From positions 19,500,459 to 19,564,458 of the forward strand of contig OX388349.1 of assembly GCA_947579665.1 (NCBI GenBank): DNA of 64,000 bases, read 5' to 3'. The position numbers and the translations under genes were made by a program. The DNA comes from Sympetrum striolatum. Its lineage: Eukaryota; Arthropoda; Insecta; Odonata; Libellulidae. Position 1 is the first letter of the stretch, and each line of letters starts with the position of its first letter. Below are positions 32,440 to 44,060 of the stretch, in pieces. The notes beneath the pieces were generated by a model that did no database searches, was not told the origin of the DNA, and saw only the letters and a list, made by a program, of their open reading frames with translations.

Positions 32440-32670
32440 GGGCTCTCGGTTTTATTCGCTTCTTAATGATGTGGGCAGAGCGTGTTTGCGGACGTGTGAC
32501 GGATTCGGAAATCCCCGTTTAATGAACGGAAGATGACGGACGGCGAATAACTGCATCTGATTTCCAAGCGATTCCCGCGTTGCTATTGATTTCAGCGGAA
32601 AGGACTACTTTGCTTACAGCTGGAAGGAGCTGCGAATCAGAACCGATTTTGTCTTGTCTTCTTGGAATAC
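32440..32670. other. CpG-rich patch without recognisable gene
   Basis: Short CpG-rich segment (GGACGTGTGACGGATTCGG and similar). No coding motif. Confidence 0.3.
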
Positions 32671-32910
32671 GGGCGATGTAGTCCTAGGATATCCATAACA
32701 CGTTATATTCCCGCATCATTCAATGTAATCTTTCCTGTTTGAGATCGACTATCTCATCTTTGTTCCTTTTCTTTCGAAGAAGTCTGTATCAAATCAGTTG
32801 TTCCACAAGGAAATGTTTTGGGCCGACTTAATTTTTAATCTTGCTTAACACAATATTCCTATTCAATTACTTAATTTAATAATATAATTTCCATGTTATA
32901 CACTATATCC

Positions 32911-33579
32911 CCGGGGTACTCAACCGTTTCTGGTGCCCGGGCACCCAAGGGCATTACAGAGAGAGAAATGGGCACCACATTACATTTACGTCCATGGCGA
33001 CATTCAGGTCATCCATTAGAAATATTATCACTTTACTAGTTAACCGTATGTCTATTTAAAAAAATCTCCTTGGTAAATAAGATCGAGAATATTACAACGT
33101 ATATAATTTCATCAAAACCTCAACGTGAGAAAGTCTTTATCTCTGAAGAAGATTTGATGACGGAAATACATCCGGTATGAAGGTTTTCGCTGCGTGTGCA
33201 CCGCTGCGTTCCGAAAAGCAGCATTTAGTCATTGATTACGGGGAATCATACACCCTGATAAGCTGAGCCGAGCTAAATCTTCACATTCTTATTATAAACA
33301 AAATATAACATAGGTACGAGTCTTGTTGATCTGGACAGAGGCGATAAGAGAGATAAAGTTTAGACACGCCATTACCCTTAATGTTTAGGAAACCCAAGAC
33401 CAGACCAAGGTTATGACCCCCAACTCTTCCTTGCCAACCTCCACTCTATTCCCGCTAGCGCAATGTGAAGAAATGCTGTTGTAGCAAATAAAAAATTCTT
33501 TTTACCGAAGATTGGCGGGCATTGTGGAAGGTAGCTTCGGGCACCTTGGTGCCCGCGGGCACCAGGTAGAGTATCCCTG
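32911..33579. mobile_element. hAT-type non-autonomous transposon, 669 bp
   Basis: The left end CCGGGGTACTCAACC plus CTGGTGCCCGGGCACC is mirrored at the right end by GGTGCCCGCGGGCACCAGG plus TAGAGTATCCCTG, giving terminal inverted repeats of about 40 bp. Flanks are CTATATCC (32903-32910) and CTATATAC (33580-33587): an 8-bp duplication with one mismatch, the hAT hallmark. The termini resemble the CAGGGGTNCTCAACC hAT consensus. The interior has no recognisable transposase; a 90-codon minus frame crosses the right end without a known domain. Confidence 0.8.
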
Positions 33580-34174
33580 CTATATACTTTATATCTTCCT
33601 ACTACCACTGATATTTTCAAGAGTAAGGTTTTTAAATATTGACGAAGAAATACTAAAATTTGTAAGGTAAGCAGTGTCTGCACATAAGTTTGCCTGGATA
33701 CAAGAAAATAATGTTTCCAAATTTTTAAACATTACAAAACGTAATCCTGGCCCAGGTAATAGGCCACTTCTTTGGCTCTGAATGGTATCTGATTTGATTC
33801 CAAATGACTCATCGCTTACCCATAAGAGAGCCAAGCAAATATCAAGTAATTAATGGCAACCAGATTTCAATTTCAGTATTCTTAACCTAGGATCATCTAC
33901 TCAAAGTTGCCTCCAAAAATGATGATTCTCATATACAACCTGGAACAAAGGGCATGCGTCCCTTAAACCTTGATGCCAATGGTATTAACTCGACTCACCC
34001 CTGATGCACATTATTCTGTTCCATGTTGCAAAAAATGGGTTACGTGATTTAATAGGATGTTCAAAGAGTAGTACGTCAATTATACAAAAAGGGAGAGACT
34101 TAAAAGAAACAAGGAAATCTATATTAATCATTTTTTAAATTTAGATTCGTTTATAATTGTTTTTCGATCTTTAG
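33580..34174. other. Intergenic stretch, nothing recognised
   Basis: An 81-codon minus-strand frame (33589-33834) shows no motif. Confidence 0.35.
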
Positions 34175-34835
34175 ATATGTTTGAAATTAGAGAATGTGCA
34201 AAGGAGAGCAGTACGTTTCGCTTTGGGTAGATATGGGAAGACAGATGGCGTCACTGCAATGGTTGAAGTACTTGGATGGGAAAAATTAGAATATAGACGT
34301 CAAGAAAACAGGTTAAGGAATATATACAAAACTATTACTGGAAAGCCTTCGTTGAAAGAATTAAGCAATAGACTCAGGAAACCGGATTACCTCGGGAGAA
34401 ACGACCACAATCACAAAGTCGCTACCCTTAAACAGAGAACAGATGTTTGTAAATTTTCATTTTTAAATTGGAGAGTAGTAGAATCGATCAATTTACCTGG
34501 AGATGTTTTAGAAACTTTTCCTCCTTCTTATAATATATTTTTCAATAAAATTAAAAGTGTTTAATGATTTTGCTGTAGTGTTGTGATTTTTTAAATATTG
34601 TAATATCACTGTAACATTTTAAATATTGTATGATTGTTGTAAATTTTGAAGAATTTTGTATATTTAATAATTATATGTATTACATACTGTCTTCGGGAGG
34701 TTTTGGGGGGTTTTCCTCCCTACTAGGGTGAATACCAGGCAGATATGTAATTTCCTCCCCCCATAATATGACTACCACCTGGCCTTGTACCTATTTGTAG
34801 TTTTAATAAATAAATTAATACATATGTATATAACC
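34175..34835 (+). mobile_element. LINE 3' end with reverse-transcriptase C-terminus (family B)
   Basis: The open frame to the stop at 34564 reads ENVQRRAVRFALGRYGKTDG, VTAMVEVLGWEKLEYRRQEN and later FSFLNWRVVESINLP, the standard C-terminal end of CR1/L2/jockey-like polymerases after the RPHLEYA block. That block and everything upstream is missing, so the copy is 5' truncated just before 34175. The frame itself is uninterrupted, which suggests a fairly young insert. The 3' part (34565-34835) has GGGAGGTTTTGGGGG, GGTGAATACCAGGCAG, CACCTGGCCTTG and an AATAAATAAATT tail, recurring in reverse at 16748-16910. Confidence 0.85.
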
Positions 34836-34959
34836 TCTCTTAACGTTTATCTTGTTGATGTTTAGTGTACTTTTGAATTTGATTCAATTTTATATTCTAC
34901 CCGCTTTTAGTCTCTAAAAGAAGTCCAAGCAAAAAGGTCGGGATCTCTACGCTATTTTT

Positions 34960-35420
34960 CCGCTTCGGACAGAATTATTTTAACCTTTCGTGAACACAAC
35001 GGAGAGAAGCTCTCGATTTGTGTGAGTGATGTGAACCGACTTTAGATAGAGAGAGAGGATGATACGTCGGGAAAGAGCGAGCGTGTGTTCGATAGCAATC
35101 AATTGGGAGCCTATTCCAGGCAGATAATTCCTCCGCTTGTGACGGACGTGGGCGTCGGAAAAGGGAGTGACGGAAGGCTCTTTGTGGGACGCTCACAGGT
35201 AAATCGAATCATTCTTTTGATGGGCAAAGAGTTGAGTTGGAAATAAATCGTGTGTGCCCCCTGGACAATGGTTCCGCGGCTTGGATTCGAACCCGGTTCT
35301 CCAAAGCTTCCGCCGAATCGAATGCTCGCAGTAAATAAGTCAGGGTTCCATCTTCCCAAAAAGCGAGGGCCGTTCATGGGTGAATTTCGGAGGCTCGCAC
35401 TTTAGTCTTTCGCACACGAA
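34960..35420. other. CpG-rich patch
   Basis: Open frames on the minus strand (73 and 88 codons) have no recognised motif. The patch includes the tRNA-like fragment listed next. Confidence 0.35.
35262..35335 (-). mobile_element. tRNA-like fragment inside CpG-rich patch
   Basis: The minus strand reads GAGAACCGGGTTCGAATCC, with upstream GCATTCGATTCGGCGG-like sequence where an anticodon arm would be. It lacks a clear A box. Confidence 0.4.
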
Positions 35421-35791
35421 TGCGTGAGATGGAATTTCGTTTTTTTGTGTTCCGGGCTTTTACTTTTACTCTCTAAAAACGTGGCCTACATTTTCTGTGA
35501 TCACGATATATCATAATTTATTTTTTATTCCGCCAAAACTTCTTTTTGTTTCCTTTTTTCTGTATTTTTCCTCCTTAAATAATTAGTACTAGTAATTACT
35601 TCACAAGTCGATGAAAAATCTTTAGAAAATGGTGTGATTAAACATCTAAATATGGCAGTATTACTAGTATCATAACAATATTACTGCAGCATTAACATTA
35701 GTATTACCAAAATATTGTTTGAAAAATTTTATTTACTCAACGTTACAATCCCTTATATTTAATGCATTTTTATTTATGTGAGCTCATATGG

Positions 35792-36045
35792 CTGTATATC
35801 GTGTTTTTATACTTATTTCATATATTTTCGTCCATGTCATTTTACGTCATTTTCACAATTTTTATTTCGTTGCATACCATATGCACAAGAATGCCGATTC
35901 TAGCATCCCCTTATATATAACCCCCTGTATATCGTGTTTTATACTTATTTCATATATTTTCGTCCATGTCATTTTACGTCATTTTCAGAATTTTTATTTC
36001 GTTGCGTACCATATACACAAGAAGATTCTAGCAACCTCCTTACTA
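35792..36045 (+). repeat. Tandem duplication, 133-bp period
   Basis: CTGTATATCGTGTTTTATAC starts at 35792 (with one extra T) and again at 35925. The following ACTTATTTCATATATTTTCG and TTTATTTCGTTGC blocks match with few changes. An open frame across both copies reads similar peptides twice, which follows from the duplication. Confidence 0.9.
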
Positions 36046-36167
36046 GGTGTTAAAATGTGTTCAGATGTCATGTAAATGACAAATGTACATTTCGCCCAAA
36101 GAAGCCATCATGCTGACGTGGGATTGATTGATGGTACGTAGGGATTGAACGTACTTTTCTAAGGTCA

Positions 36168-36475
36168 GAATGGTGCTTCACTTTAGACAGGCCTCATCTG
36201 GAATATGCGCCAGGAATATGGGATCCATCATAGTGATAGCTGCATTCGAGGAGGCCCGAGTGCGTTTCGTTAAAAATTGAAAAACCGCTGCGACAGAGCG
36301 GAAGGCGTCGCCTCGCTATCGCAGGCTTAGAACTTTAAGAATAAAGGAAGCTGGAAGAAAGGTTATTACACCAAGTCGATGCACATAGAAAAATTTTGTT
36401 GCTGCATCAATTAGAGAAATGTCTTGGAAGGCGTAACTGACAATAAATAGCACAGTTATGTAGTACACTTATGTA
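36168..36475 (+). mobile_element. Heavily decayed LINE reverse-transcriptase remnant
   Basis: Bases 36189-36230 translate to RPHLEYAPGIWDPS, the conserved block also seen in family A. In another frame EARVRFVKN follows, matching the next block. Several frameshifts and stops intervene. Too short to assign to one of the LINE families here. Confidence 0.7.
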
Positions 36476-36969
36476 AACTTTATATCTATATTTTCTTTGT
36501 ATCTTTTAAATAGTACGACAATGTAAGTACACGCAGTGATATGTGATACGTATATATGTAAAATGATATTTATTGATTTTATAATAGTAATAGCATACTC
36601 TTACACTACATAACTACTATTCAAGAATGAGGAACTTGTAATCACTTAGCTCTAAATAAGGAAGAAAAAGTAAGTTCCTCTTACCATTGATTCTTTATGG
36701 GTATAAATTCCCTAAGCTTTTGATGAAAAAAAAAAAACATCACTTTTGCTCCAGAAATCGTCTCGGTCATCTAAGGAAAGCGTAGCTGAAAACTAAAATT
36801 TTAACGAATTATATGAAATTCTTAAATTTTCAAATCCACGTAAGTATAGTATGATCAAGAAATCTGATCCAATTTCCCTTTTTATGTCATTGGTCTCGAT
36901 TCCAATGGACCATAACCCGTTATTTGGAATTATAAAAAGTCAAAGCCTGAAAGGGATGAAAATGTATGA

Positions 36970-37438
36970 TGGTGTTAGAGTTGATTAGTTTTTGGAGTAA
37001 ATCGGTTGACCGGAAGTTGAGCTTTACTTTTCAAAGCTCGTTTCCGTTTTTGCAAAATATCTCCATTAATCTGATATTTAGGAATATACTATTATTTATA
37101 AAAGTTTTAGAAAATTTTTTTACTATAACTTTTGCATGAAATATATTTTTGTATAACTGATTGCTTAGGTTATTCATGAAATACTGATAAACCGGAAGTT
37201 GCTGATTATGTACTTTGCGGGGGCTCTGGGCGCTGTGGGCGAAAGGCTAATTTCATCGTTTTTCATCGAAAATGTCCCGAAAAACATTATTTATAATATT
37301 TGTGACGTAGAAGAAAATATGATATAAATGAACCACTTATCTTCCAAGCTTAGATTGAGTATAGAGTTCGAATATACTGTCTTAGATAAATATTTACATC
37401 TTATGTATGGAGAAAGTCATGAGCTAGCCACATCAGAT
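36970..37438 (-). mobile_element. Non-autonomous Helentron/HINE-like element, copy 4 (3' truncated)
   Basis: Matches the 5' two-thirds of copy 3 in the same orientation: GTTGATTAGTTTTTGGAG, GGTTGACCGGAAGTTGAG, ATAAACCGGAAGTTGCTG, then TATGGAGAAAGTCAT and CCACATCAGATTTTT. The terminal hairpin and microsatellite are missing. A segment (about 37290-37370) absent from copy 3 lies near its 5' end. Confidence 0.65.
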
Positions 37439-38447
37439 TTTTTTAAATGTAATGGGATATGTGGGCTGACAATCGTGCAGATAATTCGCGAAAACTGTGT
37501 AAATTATGTTATGTAATGCAGTAAATAATTTGCTTGCGTATATTTTTACGTCTATAATGCTACCACAGTTTGCCTGCTTGAATATTTGGGTTGATGATCA
37601 TATTCCCTTTTTCGCCTTCCTGCATATATGACAATGAAAGTAAGGCAAGTGTTTCAAGGACGAATCGTTTTGCGGAATTTCTCTCTCCTCGAACGACTCC
37701 GATTGAAAAGTGGGTCGATTGGAGAATACACCCCCTGCCACACTCCAAAGGAAGATGGAAAGAGAGCTGGGAATGCAGATGTAATAGCGTGTTTACGGAT
37801 TTGCATACTGTATAGGCGAGGGGTTTTTGTTCTCATTTTACACGCCAAGCGTTAAAACAGCTGTATAACTTCCAGGATGAATGAACCTTGAGAAAAAGAA
37901 AGCTCAACCGCATGTATGAAAAACATTTTTGTGAGCGATGATGTTTTTTTCCATGAAATAATTAATTATGTATGGATTGGTTATTTATTTGATCTAAATC
38001 CGCTTACTTTAACTCTTTTTATCACAAACATGGAATAGTCGACCAAATCCTCACCAGCTGTAAAAAATAAATATCTGTTTTTTTCCAAGTATCTAGTTCT
38101 AAATTCTGATTTCAACTTTTTATTCTTGTCTTCACATAACCCTCCACAATATTTTCAGTTTATCTTTTAGCTGAACCTTTTAGGTTGAACTCCTTTGTAG
38201 GGAAATACGATCATTCATACCATTGAGTCCTATATCACCGCAACGGTTACTTTAATTATAGAATAATACCAGGAAATTAATGCATAGTAGAATATTTGTC
38301 TCGTGTATCGATTGGACCAGCTTCCTCGGTTCCTCCTTTCCTAGGAAATACTCAAGTTCGCATAGTACAATAGCTTTCCTTAGATGAAGTATCTTGGCAC
38401 AAGATCTCCAGGTAAATAATCTTTTAGGTTATTCAATGCGGCATGGT
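37439..38447. other. Intergenic stretch, nothing recognised
   Basis: Overlapping open frames on both strands at 37560-37860 without motifs, typical of a slightly GC-richer patch. Confidence 0.4.
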
Positions 38448-38520
38448 AGCTAAGCGCTAAGAATACTTGCCCAGAAAATGGGAGACCAGGGTTAAAGTCC
38501 CAGTTAAGACGTTATTTTCC
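38448..38520 (+). mobile_element. Degraded tRNA-like SINE fragment
   Basis: GGTAGCTAAGCGCTAAG as A box, CCCAGAAAATGGG as a possible anticodon stem and GGGTTAAAGTCCC as a damaged B box, in tRNA order and spacing. Confidence 0.45.
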
Positions 38521-41500
38521 ATTTCAGTTTTTCCTAAATAGTTTACCATTTTTACTGTTCTGCATAAACTAAGAATCACGATAAATATTACCTGGATTAA
38601 TAATGAGTTTGAATAATTTAAATGTATCTTCTTTAGGTAAAAAGAGTCCAAATTTCAACCTTCTTTGTAATTAGAAAGTACTTACTTCTGCGAAAGCTTA
38701 CGAAAAAAATTGACATGTCCAAGTTCGAATCTGTGGATGGGAGCCATACTAAGGAAGTTAAACACTTTATTATTTCTATAGAATAGATTTATTTTTATTT
38801 TGGCGACTATTTTCGACTTCAAGTAGACAAATTTAGGCACGTATTTATAAATAAAGATATATTTTGTGGAAAACACCAAGTTTTTTTTACTTCTTTAGTA
38901 CTAATACTTATTACATACGTTTTACTTATCGAATTCTCAAGGGGGAACTAAAAATATCAATGCTCACAAGTTTTTACATTTATCCAAATGAGCCGTTTCC
39001 ATTAATTATTCTCCTATAATCTAATGTCAATTAAGGCCGAAGAGCATATACATCTAGCGTAAGTATCTCTCCACTTGCACCACATATTCAATCTCCATAG
39101 TGTATTTCCTTCTTTAATACAAAGCCCTTTCAATCTTTATCGATTTCCCCTTGAGTATTGCGTCCCATCCATCGGAGAACTTGATGATGTCATTTAACTT
39201 CAGATCCGAAGCACTTAAGGCAATCCATCTTCTAATCCGTCTTGCTCTACCCTGTCCATCTATCCATATATTTCAATCGAACGGAATCGAAGTGTCTTTT
39301 TATTACATTATGAACGGTGCCTAGATACGCGTGAAGACTTTTTTAAAGATCTAGACACTCGCGTAATTATTTGCAGTGAATGATATGTAATGTTGGTCGT
39401 TCTCCTTTAATGTAGTCGCAAATAAATCATTTTGACTTCTCCAATTCACGGTCGTATTTGAAAGAGAAAATCCAAGCGTCTCTGTGACCACAAAATTATT
39501 TAATTTTAACCTTTCGGTAACGCTTTAGAAACTGATTTTCTGTTATATATTTCGAGTGATAGGCTTGATATTTTATTATGTATTATTGAATTGTAATTGT
39601 GGCTCTCACGAAGGGTGAATATTTGTATTGTAACTTGGAAATTAAATTGATATTGCATATGAAACTGGTGTGACCAAAGATAATTGATATTAATGAGGAA
39701 TATTTAAAGAGTACTGGTGGCATTTCTGTATGCAGTTTTGAAAAAAAAACTTTTTATATATAAAGTTATTAATAATAATTTCCGGGAGATTAGCGAGTCC
39801 AAATATCAATTCAATTTATGACTGGGATATTTTTGTTGCCTCTCATCCTCTTTCTACCTAAATTATTATCTATTTCTTGAATTTATTTTGATTGTTTTAT
39901 CTGTATTTCCTTCATCATATTTCGGATTTTGATTAATACTGCTCGAAGTTGTTAAAGCATATGTGATTCAAAGTGATTGTGGTAGAAATTCTCAGATACT
40001 TAAGAATGTACTCAAGCATTGCATATTGTGCAGTCATAAATTTATTTGCTTACCATTTATAGTATTTTTTATTGTATAAATAGTTGAGGTACCATTTGAA
40101 TCTCAACGGGAGTGAGTAGCACAGGTATATATGCCCTCTTTGTTGAGAGAAAAATTTAACATCTCCCATACTAGGATAGTTCAGCAGCATAGGTTATCGG
40201 GAAAGAAAAATTTCTGTGAAAATCTCAATAACTAAACAGAACTCACCCAATTTGAAGCCAAAATCAATACCCGACGATCAGTTTATGAATGTTTGCAGAA
40301 TTTACTACTATTAATAATAAAATAGTTGGATTACCGTCAGTTTCCAACGAGAAATACCATACTAATTGCAACTCATTTGACTCTCAGAAAAAGACTTGAT
40401 CACCAATGTAAAAATGTGATGCGGAATTACGTTATTATTTGCTTGGCGTACCGTCAACGAATTTCTTTTTCCTTCTCTGTACAGACTAGGCTCAGATACA
40501 GGTTATCATTATTATAAATTGTATTCTATCCTAGTATTATATAATTTTTATGATTTTCTTACGTATTCTAATTCAGGGTAAGTCATAACGATATAAGGGT
40601 ATAGTCGCAAACATAGTGTCAACCCAATGCGTTACCACATAAACTATGGTAAATATGTACTACTATAGAATTACAACCTAGAGCTGTAGTCGCATACTTT
40701 TAGATAGTAATTTTGTTACCTTCCTACAACCTTAAAATTAAAATTGCTTCATGAGTGACACGTGCATAAAGATGGTCTGAGAGTGCCCCCGGAAAATGTC
40801 TACGTTCGCCTAAAAATGCATCTTTCCGTCCTCCTTCGTAAAAAGCGTCCGTCATACGTCATTTACTACGGGCGGAGTGGATGATGTTCAGCCAGTGGAT
40901 CTCTCGTATACTCTTCGATGAATTCTGAAACCATTTCTGCGACAATCCATGAAGATAAGAGGACTATGAAAATTTAAGCGTCGTTCATCGAAGTGCCCTT
41001 TCCTGTCATCTGAGTTACCATCAGTCGATTTAGTATTACAAGTCGACACCAGTCCATAATATGTGGTTATTTAATGATCTTAGAATAATGCTGTGAGATA
41101 GTTTTCGTAAAATATATATTATGATGGCATATTTTTTATCTGCAGACAAATTTATCAACATACATTTTGTCATAATTTTGCTGCAGTTGTGATTGTATGC
41201 GGGTAACAAAATTCATAATTTTAAAGATAATATTAATTTAATTTTCTGTATTTAAGTTTGAGTACCGTTTGAGCAAATGTTTACAGGTTAAAATTATTTC
41301 CACAAGTGTGTGTTAATTTCATAAGGAAATATTTTAGGCATAATAGACTTAGCACTTAATTTAAATTTAAGATAATTAGTATTATCTCCTACGGTACTAA
41401 TAACGAATCGAAATAATTTATTACAACCTAGCTTGGACATCTCACGGTATTAAGTGGGTATTCAAAAGAATGAATACTGACATTTCAAAACTTATTCCTA

Positions 41501-42060
41501 TAGATAATTTAATATTTGATATTTCTTTTTATGTTTTGAACCTAAGATTACTTATCTTTCAATTTCATAATTAGAATTTCTTCGGCTAATTGCTATGTAT
41601 TCACATCACCCACAGGTATGCGAAAATATTTATGGTGGAACCAATTTCTACCTCCTTTATATGACATTTTTCAGTAATTAACAATTGATCAATTAATTTA
41701 CCTTGCCATAACTAAAATATGCTTGATACTCAGGTCGATGAAATCATATTAACCATCCTTTATAGAGGTAGTGTTTGAAGGCCCAACCGGCCTTTAGGTA
41801 AAAAAAAACTCTACAGACAAACAGAAAAGCGTACATAAGTATTTTAATGCATACATTTATATTTAGGAAGTATCAAAGACCGACCTAAAGGCTTCTAGCA
41901 CTCACGAGACATGTAGGTTGGTCCCTTTTAGAAAACATCTCTTGAATTGATAAATAACCGAGTTTGAATTTTTACTAACCGAAAGTAGCTAGGGAACCAT
42001 TTAAGGATAAAAGGTAGCAAAGAATGGAAATAGGAGATGCTTTAGAGTTTTGTGACCTAC
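38521..42060. other. Long AT-rich intergenic stretch
   Basis: No gene, repeat family or structured element recognised over about 3.5 kb, the longest plain stretch apart from 4.4-8.2 kb. A B-box-like GTTCGAATCTG near 38722 is too weak to list. Confidence 0.5.
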
Positions 42061-42135
42061 TTCCTACCCATCTACCTACTTCTGCACTAAGATGCTGCGA
42101 AGCACCTTTTAGTGAGTGGCAGGAGATGCATGAAT
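42061..42135 (-). mobile_element. LINE 3' terminus, family A
   Basis: The minus strand reads CATCTCCTGCCACTCACT, AAAAGGTGCTTCGCAGC, then a GTAGGTAGATG tail. It aligns with the untranslated end of the LINE at 9845-10425, including the position of the short repeat tail. Severely 5' truncated. Confidence 0.6.
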
Positions 42136-42429
42136 CATAAGTCTATTTCCATAATCATTTACTGTCGCCTAGCGCACACTGGTAAATGATTTACCGTATA
42201 TTTTCACAGATAAGACGGCCTTTAGGTAAGACGAGGTAGTTGAATTTCAGTCAAAGTTTAATCGTTTCAGCATATAATTTCCTATCTAACTATCAACAGC
42301 CTGTGAATTTAGTTTATCATCTAGATGGTAATAATTTACAGTGTTTGCAATTACATCCTATTAGTAATTTTTCGAATGGACATATTTTATTTTCTTGCAT
42401 ATTGGCTGAACTGCGCTCTCAAAAAATTG

Positions 42430-42508
42430 CGATGTCCCTTCTTATTTTATCGGAATACCAGGGAATAAGAAGAGGAACGCCGACAAAAACGGCTATTGGA
42501 GATTCTAA
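42430..42508 (+). repeat. Dispersed repeat X, copy 1 (possible Helitron 3' end)
   Basis: Shares AGAAGAGGAACGCCGACAAA, GGCTATTGGAGATTCTAA and upstream TTTATCGGAATACC with 63731-63812. Similarity stops sharply after CTAA in both. A short GCCG/CGGC stem lies about 11 nt before CTAA, as in Helitron 3' ends, but the stem is only 4 bp. Confidence 0.45.
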
Positions 42509-42702
42509 ACCTCAAACTTGAAATTGCTGCGAACATTTGCTCTGATTAATTTTGTATCCACCCATTCAACCCCGGATTTTCAGGGCCTTTTTTGTGATTC
42601 AACTATCGTCTTAAGTGTAATAGTATAGGGTAAAGCTTGTAACTATTAAGCCTGGAATACATTTCCCTGTTTCGAATCGGTTTAAATTATCATTAAAATA
42701 AC

Positions 42703-42800
42703 AATGTTAGTTAGTTAGTTAGTTTGACCCTTTATTGACGAGGTTAGGCCCAAGTGCCTAACCTCGTATGTCGTCAGAATATGAACAAGTATACAATTAA
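42703..42800 (-). mobile_element. LINE-like 3' end with (TTAG)n tail
   Basis: On the minus strand, TACGAGGTTAGGCACTTGGG and CCTAACCTCGTCAATAAAGG, then GTCAAACTAACTAACTAAC. AATAAA just before a simple-repeat tail is typical of a LINE 3' end. The CGAGGTTAGGC/GCCTAACCTCG pair forms a small hairpin. No coding part identified upstream (42800-43050 is AT-rich). Confidence 0.5.
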
Positions 42801-43299
42801 ATTAAAACAAAAATACAGAGTAGAGAGTGGGGAAAAATCTTTTTGCAGCTGAAGGTTGGCAAAGAAAAAAGCACGTTGCGGAAAAACACCCACAATGAAG
42901 GGGGTTGAAAAAACCCGCGAAAACATAGTAAAAAATAACAATGAAGCATAGACAATAATAAAATTACATAAAACATATAAATGAATCTATAAATTTACAG
43001 AAAAATAAATATATTATTAATTACAAGAGAAAATATCATTTACTACAGTGAAAGTATCACTTACTTCAGCAACCTGAATCTGAGTCTGAAACGAGTATCG
43101 TTTTCATAAAATATGTTAAATATTCCTCGTGGACTTTAATATTGCAGAGGCCCATTACACCAGGCATGTGCAAACTCGACCTAAGACAAGCCTGTACGCG
43201 TATGTAGATAGATGTATGTATGTGTGTAAGGGAATATCGACCACCTAAGGATGTAGATAACGCATAAACAGTTTTCGCAGTGTCCACTCAAGGAGACTG

Positions 43300-43530
43300 C
43301 TCAATGCCTTCCCCGACCTCCTTTTCCAAGATGTTTGCCCTCGGAGGATTGAGTGCCGCCTTTAAAGATGGGAGGATCGAAACGGGGTCTTTCGCGTGGA
43401 GATGCTCGCGGTAGATTGCGATCGAGGCGATAAGCTAAGTAATGAAGTGACCTGTTGTGTTGCGCCTTTATCGCCTTTGATACATCCCCTTTAACCTTTT
43501 AAGGGGCACGTGAGGGTTGGCGCAAATGAC
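43300..43530. other. CpG-rich patch without recognisable gene
   Basis: GAGTGCCGCC, GATCGAAACGGGG and GCGATCGAGGCG words. No motif. Confidence 0.3.
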
Positions 43531-43835
43531 CCTGTTAATTTGTTAAGTACGCAGAACGAGCTTCGGATTCGCTATGTATTATGTAATTCTACATCAAAGG
43601 GGTTTTAATTAAAGAGCAAAGCATTCCCGACATTTGTTACGTATTTTTGATAAATTAAAAGGATGGGAACGGCTGTACTTCGTTGCTTTTTGAGAGGCTA
43701 CAACATACAGCAACTTTTATTTACTTTTATCTCAGTCTTATTCAACGAAATGAAAGCTAGTGAAGTTTTTTTTAGATTTGTATCGAATTTAGCCATATTA
43801 TGTAGATGGCTATGAACTCACAGTTCACTCAGTGC

Positions 43836-44060
43836 AACTCACAGCATAGTTAATTAAAAATAGCAAAATGAAATTACCTCATTCCTCATCTATCCTAGTA
43901 TGCCCCATTAGCTTTCCAAAGCTATTTAAAAAAGATTCCCACAGTTAAACTCACAGCATAATGGTTCATTGAGGATAGCAAAATTAAATTACCTCATTCC
44001 TCATCTATTCTAGTACGCCTCATTCCCTCTACAAAGCTGGTATAAAAGTGCAATAGCTGT
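43836..44060 (+). repeat. CTC-type dispersed repeat, copies 4 and 5 in tandem
   Basis: AACTCACAGCATA starts at 43836 and 43948; ATTACCTCATTCCTCATCT starts at 43873 and 43988. The whole unit of about 112-115 bp is therefore duplicated head to tail. Each contains TCTAGTANGCC-type and CATTCC/CATTAG blocks of the family. Confidence 0.8.

Noticed and set aside
32911..33683. hAT transposase remnant in the 90-codon minus frame
   Set aside because: No hAT dimerisation-domain residues could be recognised and the frame runs past the element boundary.
42240..42508. Full Helitron ending at repeat X
   Set aside because: No 5' TC end with matching family sequence could be located, and the base after CTAA here is A, not T.
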